Source: Jannaschia marina (GTDB lineage Bacteria; Pseudomonadota; Alphaproteobacteria; Rhodobacterales; Rhodobacteraceae). From it: 64,000 bases of DNA. The position numbers and the translations under genes were made by a program. This document shows positions 1 through 10,490 of this stretch, one piece after another; the first letter of the stretch is position 1; the number at the start of each line of letters is the position of its first letter. The stretch is taken from positions 310,001 through 374,000 of the forward strand of contig NZ_JABVAX010000003.1 of the NCBI RefSeq assembly GCF_013404595.1. The letters are read 5' to 3'. The notes beneath the pieces are model-generated. The model made no database searches and had not been told where the DNA came from. It worked only from the letters and a program-made list of their open reading frames with translations.

Positions 1-66
1 ATCGCCGACGAAGACCTTCGGGAGCATGTGACGGAGCTGCTTGCCGACTGGCTGGCGCGCGGCTGA
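1..66 (+). CDS. sufD: SufD C-terminal end (partial, cut by window start)
   Basis: Only the last 21 codons and the TGA stop are present. The tail reads IADEDLREHVTELLADWLA, the kind of C-terminus seen in SufD, a scaffold subunit of the SufBCD Fe-S cluster assembly complex in the cytoplasm. The call rests mainly on context: a YIP1-family gene starts 1 nt after the stop and sufS follows, the order seen in many Rhodobacteraceae suf operons. The fragment alone cannot distinguish SufD from SufB with certainty. Confidence 0.65.
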   Translation: MADEDLREHVTELLADWLARG

Positions 67-67
67 C

Positions 68-617
68 ATGTCGGTCACGACCGACATCTTCCGTGCCTGG
101 TGGCGGCCGCGCGCCGTCATGCAGCGCCGCTTTGCCCAAGGGCCGGACGAGAAGATCGCCTTCGTCTACCTGGCGGCCTTCTCGGTTCTGGGCTTCGCGG
201 CGCAGATCCCGGGCCTCGTGCGCACATCGCGGCAGGCCGATCCCGCCTTCGAAGCGGAGATCGTGTCAGAGGCGGCACGGGTCGGCGTGGCGATCCCGCA
301 GGACCTGACCGACGCGAAGTTCGAGGTGCTGTTCTCGGGCGCGGTCATGGCCTGGATCTTCGTGGTGCCGCTATTCCTCTACGTCGTCGCCTTCCTTGCG
401 CGACTGGTCGGCAACCTCTTCGGCGGTCGGGGCACGGGGTTGCGCTCGCGCGTGGCCCTCTTCTGGTCGTCGCTTGCGGTCACGCCGGCGCTTCTGCTCC
501 TCGGGCTGACGACCGGGTTCGTCGGCGCGGGGCCGGCGCAGGCGATCGTGGCGACGGTCACGCTCTGCGGGTTCATCTGGATCTGGCTCAATTCCCTCTA
601 CGTGGCGGAGATGCCGA

Positions 618-625
<8 letters not shown>
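68..625 (+). CDS. YIP1-family integral membrane protein in suf operon
   Basis: A 185-residue membrane protein of the YIP1-like family, whose function is unknown in bacteria. Four hydrophobic segments are visible at about residues 29-51, 88-118, 125-150 and 156-180, with a soluble stretch between the first two. The ATG at 68 lies 1 nt after the preceding stop; an in-frame ATG at 41 would overlap sufD and is less likely. The gene ends 8 nt inside sufS, so the three genes are almost certainly co-transcribed. Its place between sufD and sufS suggests a link to Fe-S assembly or cysteine desulfuration, but no catalytic motif supports a specific role. Confidence 0.8.
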
Positions 626-1838
<1,213 letters not shown>

Positions 1839-1844
1839 TTTGAA

Positions 1845-1887
1845 CGTTTTGTACGCTGCCCGGACCCTCGATCGTCCGTTTTGTACG
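1845..1887. repeat. 11-bp direct repeat between convergent sufS and ybaK-like genes
   Basis: CGTTTTGTACG occurs at 1845-1855 and again at 1877-1887, 32 bp apart (about three helical turns). The second copy extends into an inverted repeat, CGTTT-TGTACG-AAACG. There is no GC-rich hairpin here, so it does not look like an ordinary terminator. It could be a protein-binding site or chance. Confidence 0.35.
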
Positions 1888-1894
1888 AAACGCG

Positions 1895-2353
1895 TCAGGT
1901 GAAATCCGCCAGCGTCGCGCCGGTGATCCGGTGGAGGACCCGCGGGTCGATCGGAAAGACGTGACGGGGCGTGCCGGCGGCGGCCCAGACGGTCTCGAAG
2001 TCGAGGAGCCGCGGATCCATCCAGACGGGCGAGGGCGTCAGGTGACCAATCGGTGCGACCCCGCCGATGGCGAAACCGGTCACCCGCCGCACGACACCCG
2101 CGTCGGCACGGGTCAGGTCCGTGCCGGCCAGCGCCGAGGCACGGGCCGCGTCGACCTGATTGCCGCCGGCGGTCAGGAACAGGGCGCAGCCGTCGCCCGC
2201 GCCGAAGATGATGGATTTCGCGATCTGGTCGAGGGCGCAACCGACGGAGGCCGCGGCCTCGGCGGCGGTGCGGCAATCTCCGAGCTCGCGCGGTGTCGTC
2301 TCGATGCCGGCCTCGGCGAGAGCGCGGGTGACACGTTTCAGGCTCTTGCTCAT
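1895..2353 (-). CDS. YbaK/EbsC-family aminoacyl-tRNA deacylase-like protein
   Basis: A 152-residue protein of the YbaK/ProX superfamily. These freestanding editing domains hydrolyse mischarged tRNA such as Cys-tRNA(Pro) or Ala-tRNA(Pro) in the cytoplasm. The conserved lysine is visible as K46 in QIAKSIIF, and GGNQVD and GGVAPIGH match glycine-rich motifs of the fold. The ATG at 2353 (MSKSLKRVTRALAE) gives the normal family length, although the frame stays open far upstream, antisense to glnE. It is convergent with sufS and divergent from glnE (51 nt between starts). Substrate specificity cannot be read from sequence. Confidence 0.88.
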   Translation of the reverse strand: MSKSLKRVTRALAEAGIETTPRELGDCRTAAEAAASVGCALDQIAKSIIFGAGDGCALFLTAGGNQVDAARASALAGTDLTRADAGVVRRVTGFAIGGVAPIGHLTPSPVWMDPRLLDFETVWAAAGTPRHVFPIDPRVLHRITGATLADFT

Positions 2354-2404
2354 GGGGTCGTCGTGCCCGTTGACGCCGGTGGCTGCAAGGGGTGAGGTCG
2401 ACCC

Positions 2405-5131
2405 ATGTTCCGCAGCCGCATCACCCGCCCGCCGATCGCCTTCGACCCGGAGGCGGGCCATACGGCGGTCCGGTCGGTGGCCCCGCCGGCGGATGCGGCG
2501 GACCTCGTCGCCGGGGCGGCCGGATGCAGTCCGTTCCTCGGCGGGTTGATGACACGGGAGCGGGACTGGCTCGCCGGCGTGTGGGACAGGGAGCCGGAGC
2601 GGAGTCTTCGGGAATTGCTCGACGGTGTCGCCGCGATCGAGGGCGATCCGAAGGTCGAACTCAGGCGCGCGAAGCGGCGGGCGGCGCTCCTGGTCGGTCT
2701 GGCCGAGATCGGCGGCGTCTGGCCGGTGATGGAGGCGACCGCCGCCTGGACGGAGTTCGCCGATGCGGTGCTGCAACGGGCGCTCGACTGGGGCCTGGCC
2801 CGTCACGGCAGGGCACCGGTCGCGGGCGACGGCGGGCTCGTCGCGCTCGCCATGGGCAAGATGGGGGCCCATGAGCTCAACTATTCGAGCGACATCGACC
2901 TCGTCCTCCTGTTCGACGAAAGCCGATATGACCCCGGAGACTACGGCCAGGCGCGCGCGGCGCTCCTGAAGGTGGCGCGCACGGCGATGGCGGCGCTTTC
3001 GGACATCACCGGCGAGGGCTACGTCTTCCGCACCGACCTGCGGCTGCGCCCCGATCCGGGGTCGACGCCCATCGTGATGAGCATGGAGGCGGCGGAGCGC
3101 TACTACGAGGCGATGGGGCGGACTTGGGAGCGGGCCGCCTGGATCAAGGCGCGGGCGGCCGCGGGCGACGTGGCGGCGGGGGTGGGGTTCCTCGGTCGGC
3201 TCGCGCCCTTCGTCTGGCGGCGGCACCTCGATTTCGCGGTGGTGGAGGAGGCTTTCGACATGCGCCGGCGCATCCGCGACCACAAGGGGCTTGCCGGGGC
3301 CTGGGACGTGCCGGGCCACGATCTGAAGCTGGGGCAGGGCGGCATCCGGGAGATCGAGTTCCTGACCCAGACGCAGCAGATCATCGCCGGCGGACGCGAC
3401 GCCACGCTGCGCGTGCGCGGCACGCTCAAAGGGCTCGACCGGCTGGTCGATGCGGGCTGGGTCGCGGGCGCGGACCGGGGCGTTCTGGCGCGGGAGTACC
3501 GCCATCTGCGGTCGGTCGAGCATCGGGTGCAGATGGTGCAGGACGCGCAGACGCATCGGTTGCCGAAGGATGCGGAGGGGCTGCGCCGGATCGCCTGCTT
3601 CATGGGCGAAGCCGATGGTGGGGCCTTCGTCGACGACCTGCGGGAGCGGATGCGCGCGGTCGAGGCAATCACCGATCCGTCCTTCCGGCCGCCGGAGACG
3701 GCGCAGGCCGCTACCGAGATCACTGGCGCTGCGGCGGTGACGGACCGCTGGGCATCCTACCCGGCGCTCCGCACGGGGCGCGCGCGGGAGATCTTCGCGC
3801 GGCTGCGGCCCGGTCTCCTCGCGGCGCTGGCGCGTGCGGCGCGGCCGGAGGAGGCGCTTGCGGCCTTCGACGGGTTCCTGCGCGGGCTGCCGGCGGGCGT
3901 GCAGGTCTTCTCGCTCTTCGAGGCGAACCCGAAGCTCGTGGAGCTTCTGGCCGACATCTGCGCGACGGCCCCCGATCTCGCCGCCTATCTGTCGCGCAAC
4001 GCCGGCGTGTTCGATGCGGTCATCGGCGGGGATTTCTTCGCGCCGCTGCCCTCCGTCTGGCCGTTGCCGCGTGTGACGGGCGATTTCGAGATGCATCTGG
4101 GCGTGTTGCGTCGCTGGCACCGGGAGGCGCATTTTCGCGTCGGGGTCCATCTCCTGCGCGGTCTGGTCGGGCCGGACGAGGCGGGCGCGGCCTATGCCGG
4201 GCTTGCGCGCGCGGTGCTGACGGCGGCCTGGGTCGCCGCGGAGCACGAGACGGTGCGGCGATACGGGCTGGTGCCCGGGCTGCGGCTCGCGGGGCTCGGG
4301 ATGGGTTCGCTCGGGGCGGGGAGTCTGACCGCGCGGTCCGATCTCGATCTCGTCGTACTGCACGACGGAGCGGAGCCGGGGGCTGCGTCGGACGGGCGGC
4401 GCAGCCTCGGCGCGGGGCAATGGGCGGCAAAGTTCACGCAGGTGCTCATCACCGCGCTTTCGGCGCAGACCGGGGAGGGGCGGCTCTACGAAGTGGATAT
4501 GCGGCTGCGGCCCTCGGGGCGGCAAGGACCTGTGGCGACGCCGCTCTCGGGGTTCCGCAGCTATCAGGCGCAGGAGGCCTGGGTCTGGGAGCATCTGGCG
4601 CTGACGCGGGCGCGTGCAATCGTGGGCGACGCGCAGGTCTGCGCCGCCGCCGAGGATGTGCGGTGCGCCGTCATCCGCGAGAGCCGGTTCGCGCGGACCG
4701 AGGTGCTGGCGCAACTGGCCGATATGCGCGCGCGGCTCGAGGGGGCGGGGCGGTCGGGCGCCGGGCTTTCGGTCAAGTCGGGACCGGGGCGGGTGCAGGA
4801 CATCGAACTGGCCGCGCAGGCCCATGCGCTCCTGGCCGGGTCGGAGGCGCGGGAGGTGGCGGCGCAGCTGGCCGTGCCCGGCTGGCTGCCGGAGGGGGTA
4901 CGGGCCACGCTGACGGAGGCCCATGCGACGCTCTCCGCGGTGCGGCAGGTGGGGCAGCTTCTGACGCCCGCTGATCCGCCGGGAGATCTCGGGGCCGGGG
5001 GTGCGGCTCTGCTGGCGCGGACGCTCGGGGTGGCCGACGAGGTGGCGGTGGCGGCTGCTTGCGACGCGGCGGCGGAGCGCGCCGCGGCGGCGATCGCGTC
5101 GGCGCTGGACGGCTCCGGCGGCGCGGGCTAG
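2405..5131 (+). CDS. glnE: Bifunctional glutamine synthetase adenylyltransferase/deadenylase
   Basis: GlnE attaches AMP to and removes it from glutamine synthetase in response to PII, so it sets nitrogen assimilation. The 908 residues are close to the E. coli length (946). Both nucleotidyltransferase cores are visible. The N-terminal deadenylase half has SSDIDLVLLFD near residues 160-170. The C-terminal adenylyltransferase half has RSDLDLVVLHD near residues 640-650; its leading segment is altered (GMGSLGAGSLTA where GxGKLG is usual). A GAGG Shine-Dalgarno sits about 10 nt before the ATG. The third-position GC is extreme, which opens long false frames on both strands. Confidence 0.95.
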   Translation: MFRSRITRPPIAFDPEAGHTAVRSVAPPADAADLVAGAAGCSPFLGGLMTRERDWLAGVWDREPERSLRELLDGVAAIEGDPKVELRRAKRRAALLVGLAEIGGVWPVMEATAAWTEFADAVLQRALDWGLARHGRAPVAGDGGLVALAMGKMGAHELNYSSDIDLVLLFDESRYDPGDYGQARAALLKVARTAMAALSDITGEGYVFRTDLRLRPDPGSTPIVMSMEAAERYYEAMGRTWERAAWIKARAAAGDVAAGVGFLGRLAPFVWRRHLDFAVVEEAFDMRRRIRDHKGLAGAWDVPGHDLKLGQGGIREIEFLTQTQQIIAGGRDATLRVRGTLKGLDRLVDAGWVAGADRGVLAREYRHLRSVEHRVQMVQDAQTHRLPKDAEGLRRIACFMGEADGGAFVDDLRERMRAVEAITDPSFRPPETAQAATEITGAAAVTDRWASYPALRTGRAREIFARLRPGLLAALARAARPEEALAAFDGFLRGLPAGVQVFSLFEANPKLVELLADICATAPDLAAYLSRNAGVFDAVIGGDFFAPLPSVWPLPRVTGDFEMHLGVLRRWHREAHFRVGVHLLRGLVGPDEAGAAYAGLARAVLTAAWVAAEHETVRRYGLVPGLRLAGLGMGSLGAGSLTARSDLDLVVLHDGAEPGAASDGRRSLGAGQWAAKFTQVLITALSAQTGEGRLYEVDMRLRPSGRQGPVATPLSGFRSYQAQEAWVWEHLALTRARAIVGDAQVCAAAEDVRCAVIRESRFARTEVLAQLADMRARLEGAGRSGAGLSVKSGPGRVQDIELAAQAHALLAGSEAREVAAQLAVPGWLPEGVRATLTEAHATLSAVRQVGQLLTPADPPGDLGAGGAALLARTLGVADEVAVAAACDAAAERAAAAIASALDGSGGAG

Positions 5132-5163
5132 CACGGGGCCGGACAGAGGTGCGGGAGGCGGCG

Positions 5164-5427
5164 ATGGCGAAGACGGGGCAGGGGCCGGACGACCCGAAGG
5201 GGCTGATCGCGGAGGCCTATCGGATCGAGGGCATCACCGAGGCGGAATGCCGGTCGATCTTTCTCGACTGGGCGCTGAGTGTCGGCGGCGATCCCGGGCC
5301 CGCGATCGCGCGCCTGCGGGCGGGGCGGCCCGAGGGGCATCCGATGAGCCGGGTTCTGGACGAGGGGCTGGCGAAACCCGCGCGGACCGGGCGGCGCGGT
5401 GGACGGGCGGCGCGGCTCGCGGAGTAG
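5164..5427 (+). CDS. Small conserved hypothetical protein downstream of glnE
   Basis: An 87-residue soluble protein with no family I can name with confidence. It has an acidic N-terminal half (AYRIEGITEAECRSIFLDWA) with helix-forming pattern and a basic tail rich in Arg and Gly (TGRRGGRAARLAE). The ATG at 5164 follows a GGAGGCG Shine-Dalgarno-like sequence, which favours it over the earlier in-frame starts overlapping glnE. It begins 32 nt after the glnE stop on the same strand, so co-transcription is likely. It ends 2 nt before the convergent GlxA-type regulator. Codon bias matches its neighbours, so it looks like a real coding sequence. Confidence 0.7.
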   Translation: MAKTGQGPDDPKGLIAEAYRIEGITEAECRSIFLDWALSVGGDPGPAIARLRAGRPEGHPMSRVLDEGLAKPARTGRRGGRAARLAE

Positions 5428-5429
5428 CC

Positions 5430-6446
5430 TCAGGCGTTGGCACCACGCTCCCGGTAGGGCGTGGTGTTGTAGTGCGCCCGGTAGCACTTGGAGAAATGCG
5501 AGGGCGAGGTGAAGCCGCAGGCAAGCGCCACGTTGATGATCGACATGTCGGTCTGCATCAGCAGGTTGCGGGCCCGCGCAAGGCGCAGTTCCATGTAGTA
5601 GCGCTTCGGGCTGCGGTCGAGGTAGCGGCGGAAGAGGCGTTCGAGCTGGCGCGTGGACATGCCGACCTGCTGGGCGAGGAGCGCCGGGCTGACCGGGTCT
5701 TCGATGGCCTGCTCCATTTCGCGGATGACCTGGGCCAAACGGGGATGGCGCACGCCGATGCGCGTCGGGATCGAGAGGCGCTGCGTGTCCTGGTCGGTGC
5801 GGATGGAGGAATAGACCATCTGGTCGGCCACCTGACCGGCAAGATCTTCGCCGTGGTCGCGGGCGATGAGGCGCAGCATCAGGTCGACGGCCGCGGTTCC
5901 GCCCGCGGCAGTGATCATCTTGCCGTCGATGGTGAAGATGGCCTTGGTGAGTTCCACCTCCGGGAAGTCCTCGGCGAAGCCGTCCTGGTTCTCCCAGTGG
6001 ATGGTCGCGCGCTTGCCATCGAGCAGGCCGCAGGCGGCGAGCGCCCAGGCCGCGGTGTCGAGCGCGGCGATGGGCGCGCCGCGCCGGGCCTCGCGCTTCA
6101 GCCAAGACTTGAGCCGCGGCGTCGTCGCGCGCGTCACGTCGAGGCCGCCGACGAGGATGATGCCGTCATCGCGCGCCAGCGCGTCGAGATCGCCGTCGAG
6201 CACGAAAGTGGACCCGGCGGAGCAGCTGCGCGTCTCGCCGCCCTCGCCGATCATCGACCAGCTGTAGAGCGTCTGACCCGACATGCGGTTGGCGAGTCGC
6301 AGCGCGTCGAGCGCGCTGGCGAGGCACATGAGCGTAAAGCGATCGAGGAGGACGAAAACCATGTGGCGCGGCGCATCGACGGGGCCTGCCCCGCCGCCGC
6401 CTGCGGCCGCCCGCGCGAGGCCGCGCGCCCTGTCCTGTGTCGCCAT
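5430..6446 (-). CDS. GlxA-family transcriptional regulator (DJ-1/PfpI plus AraC HTH)
   Basis: A 338-residue regulator with two domains: a DJ-1/PfpI-like amidotransferase fold at about residues 30-200 (VFVLLDRFTLMCLASALD, GGLDV) and an AraC-type double HTH at about 235-330 (QQVGMSTRQLERLFRRYL, CGFTSPSHFSKCYRAHY). The relatives CdhR, GbdR and ArgR-like proteins control catabolism of carnitine, glycine betaine and arginine, which fits but does not fix the ligand. The ATG at 6446 is chosen because GGAGGT lies 7 nt upstream; the frame stays open to 6545. It is divergent from the DAHP synthase gene across 161 bp. Confidence 0.9.
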   Translation of the reverse strand: MATQDRARGLARAAAGGGGAGPVDAPRHMVFVLLDRFTLMCLASALDALRLANRMSGQTLYSWSMIGEGGETRSCSAGSTFVLDGDLDALARDDGIILVGGLDVTRATTPRLKSWLKREARRGAPIAALDTAAWALAACGLLDGKRATIHWENQDGFAEDFPEVELTKAIFTIDGKMITAAGGTAAVDLMLRLIARDHGEDLAGQVADQMVYSSIRTDQDTQRLSIPTRIGVRHPRLAQVIREMEQAIEDPVSPALLAQQVGMSTRQLERLFRRYLDRSPKRYYMELRLARARNLLMQTDMSIINVALACGFTSPSHFSKCYRAHYNTTPYRERGANA

Positions 6447-6607
6447 AACACCTCCGGGTTGCGCGGATGGGGTGAGCCCGTTGCGTATCCGCTCCGGACC
6501 GACGCTTAAGCGCAACAAATGACCCGGATCAAGCCAATCCAGCATTTGCGGCGGCGCGGCAATTGGGATACGGCAAGGGCCTTACATCGGGTCACAGGAG
6601 TGGGGAC

Positions 6608-7987
6608 ATGGCAAAGAGCGAAACCTGGGCGAAATCGAGCTGGCGGGCGAAGCCCCGCGTGCAGATGCCGGACTATCCGGATGCGGCGGCGCTCGAGGCG
6701 GTCGAGGCCAAGCTCGCGCGCTATCCGCTTCTCGTCTTCGCGGGCGAGGCGCGCACGCTGCGCCAGGAGCTCGCGGCCGCCGGCCGGGGCGAGGCGTTCC
6801 TGCTGCAGGGTGGGGACTGCGCCGAGAGTTTCGCCGAGTTTTCGTCGAACAACATCCGAGACACCTTCAAGGTCATGTTGCAGATGGCGATGGTCCTGAC
6901 CTTCGGGGCGAAGGTGCCCGTGGTGAAGGTCGGGCGTATGGCCGGCCAGTTCGCCAAGCCCCGCTCGGCCCCGACCGAGACGGTCGGTGGCGTGGAGCTT
7001 CCGAGCTACCGTGGCGACATCATCAACGAACTGGCCTTCACACCCGAGGCCCGGATCCCCGATCCGGCCAAGATGCTGGAGGCCTACACCCAGGCATCGG
7101 CGACGCTGAACCTGCTGCGGGCCTTCTCGAAGGGGGGCTTCGCCGACGTGCATCAAGTGCACCAGTGGACGCTCGACTTCGCCAAGGGCCAGCGCGCGGC
7201 GCAGTACCGCGACATGGCCGACCGCATCCAGGACACGCTCGACTTCCTGACCGCCGCGGGCCTGACCTCGGACCAGAACGCGGAGCTGTCGACGGTGGAT
7301 TTCTACACCTCGCACGAGGCGCTCCTGCTCGAATATGAGGAGGCCCTCTGCCGCGAGGACAGCACGCATCCGGGCGAAATGATCGCGGGCTCCGGCCACA
7401 TGATTTGGATCGGCGACCGCACGCGGCAGCCCGACGGCGCGCATGTGGAGTTCTGCCGCGGCGTGGTGAACCCGATCGGTCTGAAGTGCGGCCCGACGAC
7501 GACGGCCGAAGACCTCAAGGAGCTGATCGAGACGCTGAACCCGCGCAACGAGATGGGCCGCCTGACGCTGATCGCGCGCTTCGGTGCGGGCAAGGTGCGC
7601 GAGCATCTGCCCCGCCTCATCAAGCAGGTGCAGGACATGGGCGCCAACGTCGTCTGGACCTGCGACGCGATGCACGGGAATACGATCAAGTCGGACTCGG
7701 GCTACAAGACGCGGCCCTTCGAGCGGGTGCTGGCCGAGGTGCAGGAGTTCTTCGCCGTCCACCGGGAACACGGCACGATCCCCGGCGGCGTGCATTTCGA
7801 GATGACAGGTCAGGACGTGACCGAGTGCACCGGCGGCGTGCGTGCGGTGACCGACGAGGATCTGTCGGATCGCTACCACACGGCCTGCGATCCGCGGCTC
7901 AACGCCTCGCAGTCGCTGGAGCTTGCGTTCCTCGTGGCCGAGGAGCTGTCGAACTTGCGGCAGGCCCGGATGCGCGCAGCGTCCTGA
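6608..7987 (+). CDS. Class II 3-deoxy-7-phosphoheptulonate (DAHP) synthase
   Basis: The first enzyme of the shikimate pathway, condensing phosphoenolpyruvate with erythrose 4-phosphate in the cytoplasm. The 459 residues match the plant/Mycobacterium class II type, not the 350-residue E. coli AroFGH type. Seen are GGDCAESF (likely metal ligand C71), [13 protein letters not shown] near 104-117, and [18 protein letters not shown] near the C-terminus. An AGGAG Shine-Dalgarno precedes the ATG. It is followed by a strong hairpin at 8009-8034 and is a single-gene transcription unit. Alphaproteobacteria often carry this class as their main DAHP synthase. Confidence 0.95.
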   Translation: MAKSETWAKSSWRAKPRVQMPDYPDAAALEAVEAKLARYPLLVFAGEARTLRQELAAAGRGEAFLLQGGDCAESFAEFSSNNIRDTFKVMLQMAMVLTFGAKVPVVKVGRMAGQFAKPRSAPTETVGGVELPSYRGDIINELAFTPEARIPDPAKMLEAYTQASATLNLLRAFSKGGFADVHQVHQWTLDFAKGQRAAQYRDMADRIQDTLDFLTAAGLTSDQNAELSTVDFYTSHEALLLEYEEALCREDSTHPGEMIAGSGHMIWIGDRTRQPDGAHVEFCRGVVNPIGLKCGPTTTAEDLKELIETLNPRNEMGRLTLIARFGAGKVREHLPRLIKQVQDMGANVVWTCDAMHGNTIKSDSGYKTRPFERVLAEVQEFFAVHREHGTIPGGVHFEMTGQDVTECTGGVRAVTDEDLSDRYHTACDPRLNASQSLELAFLVAEELSNLRQARMRAAS

Positions 7988-8008
7988 CTACGGCTCTTCG
8001 AAAACGTC

Positions 8009-8034
8009 AGAGGGCGGCCCCGGGGCCGCCCTCT
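8009..8034. terminator. Bidirectional terminator hairpin
   Basis: A perfect 26-bp inverted repeat (13-bp arms AGAGGGCGGCCCC and its complement) lies between the convergent DAHP synthase and PAS-protein genes. The GC-rich core could serve both directions; the T-tract is weak on either side. Confidence 0.8.
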
Positions 8035-8045
8035 TGCGTCTGGGA

Positions 8046-8759
8046 TCACTTGACGACCCGCAGCCAGGGCACCGTCGTGCGATCCGTCGCTGGTTTCGCC
8101 TCATACGGGGTCTGCGGCTCGGCGAAGCCCGCCGTGATCTCCACCGGCAACTGATAGTCGGTGCGCCGCCGCCGCGGTCGCGGGTCACGCTCGGGCGCAG
8201 GTTCGTTCGCCTGCGCCCCGTCGAGCGGGACGAGCACGTCCCGGGTCAGGCGAAAGCGGCAGGGGGCCTCCGTCACCGGCCGGTCGGCGACGAGCACGGC
8301 CAGTGCCTTTGTCGGCTCCCCCGCGGCATCGAGGAGGGGCAGAACGATCATGCGCGCGGTCACGAGGCTCGCCTCGCCTTCGGCGATCAGGTCGAGTTCC
8401 AGTGTCGCGGGGGCGGTGAAGACGGCGTCGAGCCGGTCGAGCACGGCCGCACGGTCACCGATGTCGAAGAAGGCCCGGACGGGCAGGCTGCGCACCTCCA
8501 TCCCCATCAGCGTGTTGAGCGCCGCGCCGCCAAGGCGGATGCGGATCGTGCCGCCGGGCGTGCGGTCGAGGATCATCGAATGGCCGAGGAACCGCGTCAT
8601 CGCCTTCGGGTCGAGCGCCGTGCGGCGCGGCAGCCCCGCACCCGGCCGCTCCGCCGACCAGTAGCGCCACGCCGCCTCGAGGATCGGCGCACTGCGCACC
8701 ACACGCAGCCCGCGCAGCGACGCGACGGTGCCGTCGCCCTGCCCTTCGGTACCCGACAT
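8046..8759 (-). CDS. PAS-domain protein (PAS_5 type), unknown function
   Basis: A 237-residue soluble protein whose central part (about residues 15-175) resembles the PAS_5 family common in Rhodobacteraceae and Rhodospirillales: [36 protein letters not shown] and [19 protein letters not shown]. No HTH, kinase or GGDEF domain is attached. The C-terminal third is proline/arginine rich ([19 protein letters not shown]). The ATG at 8759 starts where family similarity begins; the frame is open 39 nt further. It is divergent from yicC, with 205 bp between that contain a CtrA-like half site. Ligand and partner are unknown. Confidence 0.75.
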   Translation of the reverse strand: MSGTEGQGDGTVASLRGLRVVRSAPILEAAWRYWSAERPGAGLPRRTALDPKAMTRFLGHSMILDRTPGGTIRIRLGGAALNTLMGMEVRSLPVRAFFDIGDRAAVLDRLDAVFTAPATLELDLIAEGEASLVTARMIVLPLLDAAGEPTKALAVLVADRPVTEAPCRFRLTRDVLVPLDGAQANEPAPERDPRPRRRRTDYQLPVEITAGFAEPQTPYEAKPATDRTTVPWLRVVK

Positions 8760-8899
8760 GATCTTTTCCCCTCGCTCTCTTCCAGGCCGCCAATCCAACG
8801 CGTCGCTTCATCGAAACGTGCCGGAATTGCGGCCGAACCCAGCCACCCAAGGGCTAAAGTAAGGCAAGTTGCCTCAAAATGCTCGCATTTCCGTTTCGA

Positions 8900-8907
8900 A
8901 TGGTTAA
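8900..8907. promoter_or_regulatory. CtrA-like half site between PAS gene and yicC
   Basis: ATGGTTAA (TTAACCAT on the other strand) matches the Caulobacter CtrA half-site consensus and lies about 60 bp before yicC and 140 bp before the PAS-protein gene. The second TTAA half at 7-bp spacing is absent, so this is only a candidate. Confidence 0.3.
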
Positions 8908-8964
8908 CGCGAGGCCGCCCGCCCGGCGCTTGTCGCGCGCGGGCACAGGGGCTAGGCCGGACCC

Positions 8965-9819
8965 ATGAAATCTATGACGGGATATGCGGCGCTCGACCGG
9001 CCGGGCCGCCGGTGGGAGCTGCGGTCGGTCAACGCGCGCGGGCTCGACCTGCGTCTGCGTCTGCCCGAGGGCGGCCCGCCGGAACCGGCCGTGCGCGCCG
9101 CGCTCTCGAAGGCAATCGCACGTGGGGGCGTGACGTTGAGCCTGCGCTTCGAGGGCGCGGAGACGGGCGGAGCCGCGCTCGACCCGGCGGGGCTGAAGGC
9201 CGCGCTCAGCGAGGTGCAGACGGTGACGGAAGCGGCGGAACGGCTCGGCCTCGACCTCGCGCGGGTCAGCGCGGCGGATATTCTGGCGTTGCCCGGCGTG
9301 CGGACGGAGGCCGGGTCGGCGCGGGTGTCCGATGCCGAGTTGCACGCCGACCTCGACGCGCTCATCGCCGCCTTCGAGTCCGACCGGGCGCGGGAGGGTG
9401 CGGGGCTGCGACAGGTGCTGGCCGCCCAGATCGATGCCCTCGAAACCCAGGTCGCGGCGGTCGAGGCGCTGGCCCCGGCCCGGGCAGCGCATCAGGCAAC
9501 CATCTTCGAGGCGGCCGTCGCCCGCGTGGCCGGTGCGGGGCTCGATGCGGACACGCTGCAGACCGAGATCGCCGCGCTTGCCGTGAAGTCCGACATCACC
9601 GAGGAGCTCGACCGCCTGCGCCTGCACGTGGCGGCCGGGCGCGCGCTCCTCGACCAGAACGAACCGGCGGGCCGGCGGCTCGACTTCCTGACGCAGGAGT
9701 TCAACCGCGAGGCCAACACCCTCTGCGCCAAGGCACAGATGGCCGAGGTCACGGCGGCGGGGCTCGAGATGAAGACGATCGTGGATCGCCTGCGCGAGCA
9801 GGTGCAGAACGTGGAATGA
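8965..9819 (+). CDS. YicC/YloC-family endoribonuclease
   Basis: A 284-residue protein of the YicC family, shown in E. coli and Bacillus to be an endoribonuclease acting on RNA in the cytoplasm. The N-terminal signature [12 protein letters not shown] and the C-terminal block with [28 protein letters not shown] and AEMKTIV-like residues ([19 protein letters not shown]) are complete. It overlaps gmk by 4 nt (ATGA), the usual yicC-gmk arrangement. Then comes a gamma carbonic anhydrase, giving a three-gene operon. Confidence 0.92.
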   Translation: MKSMTGYAALDRPGRRWELRSVNARGLDLRLRLPEGGPPEPAVRAALSKAIARGGVTLSLRFEGAETGGAALDPAGLKAALSEVQTVTEAAERLGLDLARVSAADILALPGVRTEAGSARVSDAELHADLDALIAAFESDRAREGAGLRQVLAAQIDALETQVAAVEALAPARAAHQATIFEAAVARVAGAGLDADTLQTEIAALAVKSDITEELDRLRLHVAAGRALLDQNEPAGRRLDFLTQEFNREANTLCAKAQMAEVTAAGLEMKTIVDRLREQVQNVE

Positions 9820-10490
9820 GCATGGAACGACGCAACATGGACCAGGGCGCGCGGCGCGGGCTCGGCATCATCCTGTCGAGCCCCTCGGGCGCGGGCAAGT
9901 CGACGATGGCCCGGCGCCTGATGGCCTGGGATCCGACGCTGAGTTTCTCGGTCTCGGCGACGACGCGACCGCCGCGCGAGGGCGAGGTCGAGGGGCAGCA
10001 CTATTACTTCACCGACCGGGAGGCCTTCGGACAGATGGTGCTCGACGGGGAGATGCTGGAACACGCGGAGGTCTTCGGCAACCACTACGGCAGCCCCCGC
10101 GCACCGGTCGAGGCGGCGCTGGCCGAGGGGCGAGACGTCATCTTCGATATCGACTGGCAAGGCGGGCAGCAGATCCGCAATTCCGCCCTCGGCCGCGACG
10201 TCGTGTCGATCTTCATCCTGCCGCCCTCCATCGCCGAGCTGGAGCGGCGCCTGCGCGGGCGCGGGCAGGACAGCGACGCGGTGATCGACGGGCGGATGGC
10301 GAAGTCGCAGGCCGAGATCAGCCATTGGGCGGAATACGACTACGTCCTCGTGAACGACGACGCCGACGCCTGCGAGATGCGGCTGCGCACGATCCTCGCC
10401 GCCGAGCGGCTGCGTCGGGACCGGCAGCCGTGGCTTACCGGCTTCACGCGGGCGCTCAACACGGAATTCAGCGAAAGGGACGCGGGATGA
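9816..10490 (+). CDS. gmk: Guanylate kinase
   Basis: Phosphorylates GMP to GDP with ATP in purine nucleotide metabolism. The P-loop SPSGAGKST is at about residues 22-30, followed by the GMP-binding region [13 protein letters not shown] and [12 protein letters not shown], and [12 protein letters not shown]. The total is 224 residues from the ATG at 9816, which overlaps the yicC stop (ATGA). Starts at 9822 or 9837 would give the more typical 215-220 residues and cannot be excluded. The stop overlaps the ATG of the next gene, so translation of all three genes is probably coupled. Confidence 0.95.
   Translation: MSMERRNMDQGARRGLGIILSSPSGAGKSTMARRLMAWDPTLSFSVSATTRPPREGEVEGQHYYFTDREAFGQMVLDGEMLEHAEVFGNHYGSPRAPVEAALAEGRDVIFDIDWQGGQQIRNSALGRDVVSIFILPPSIAELERRLRGRGQDSDAVIDGRMAKSQAEISHWAEYDYVLVNDDADACEMRLRTILAAERLRRDRQPWLTGFTRALNTEFSERDAG

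Noticed and set aside
1895..5134. A 1079-codon open frame on the minus strand through glnE
   Set aside because: Only its last 152 codons (the YbaK-like protein) look like a protein; the rest is Arg/Pro-rich antisense of glnE caused by high third-position GC.
7923..10490. An 855-codon frame ending in guanylate kinase
   Set aside because: The Gmk part starts at 9816; upstream codons run antisense to the PAS gene and out of frame with yicC.
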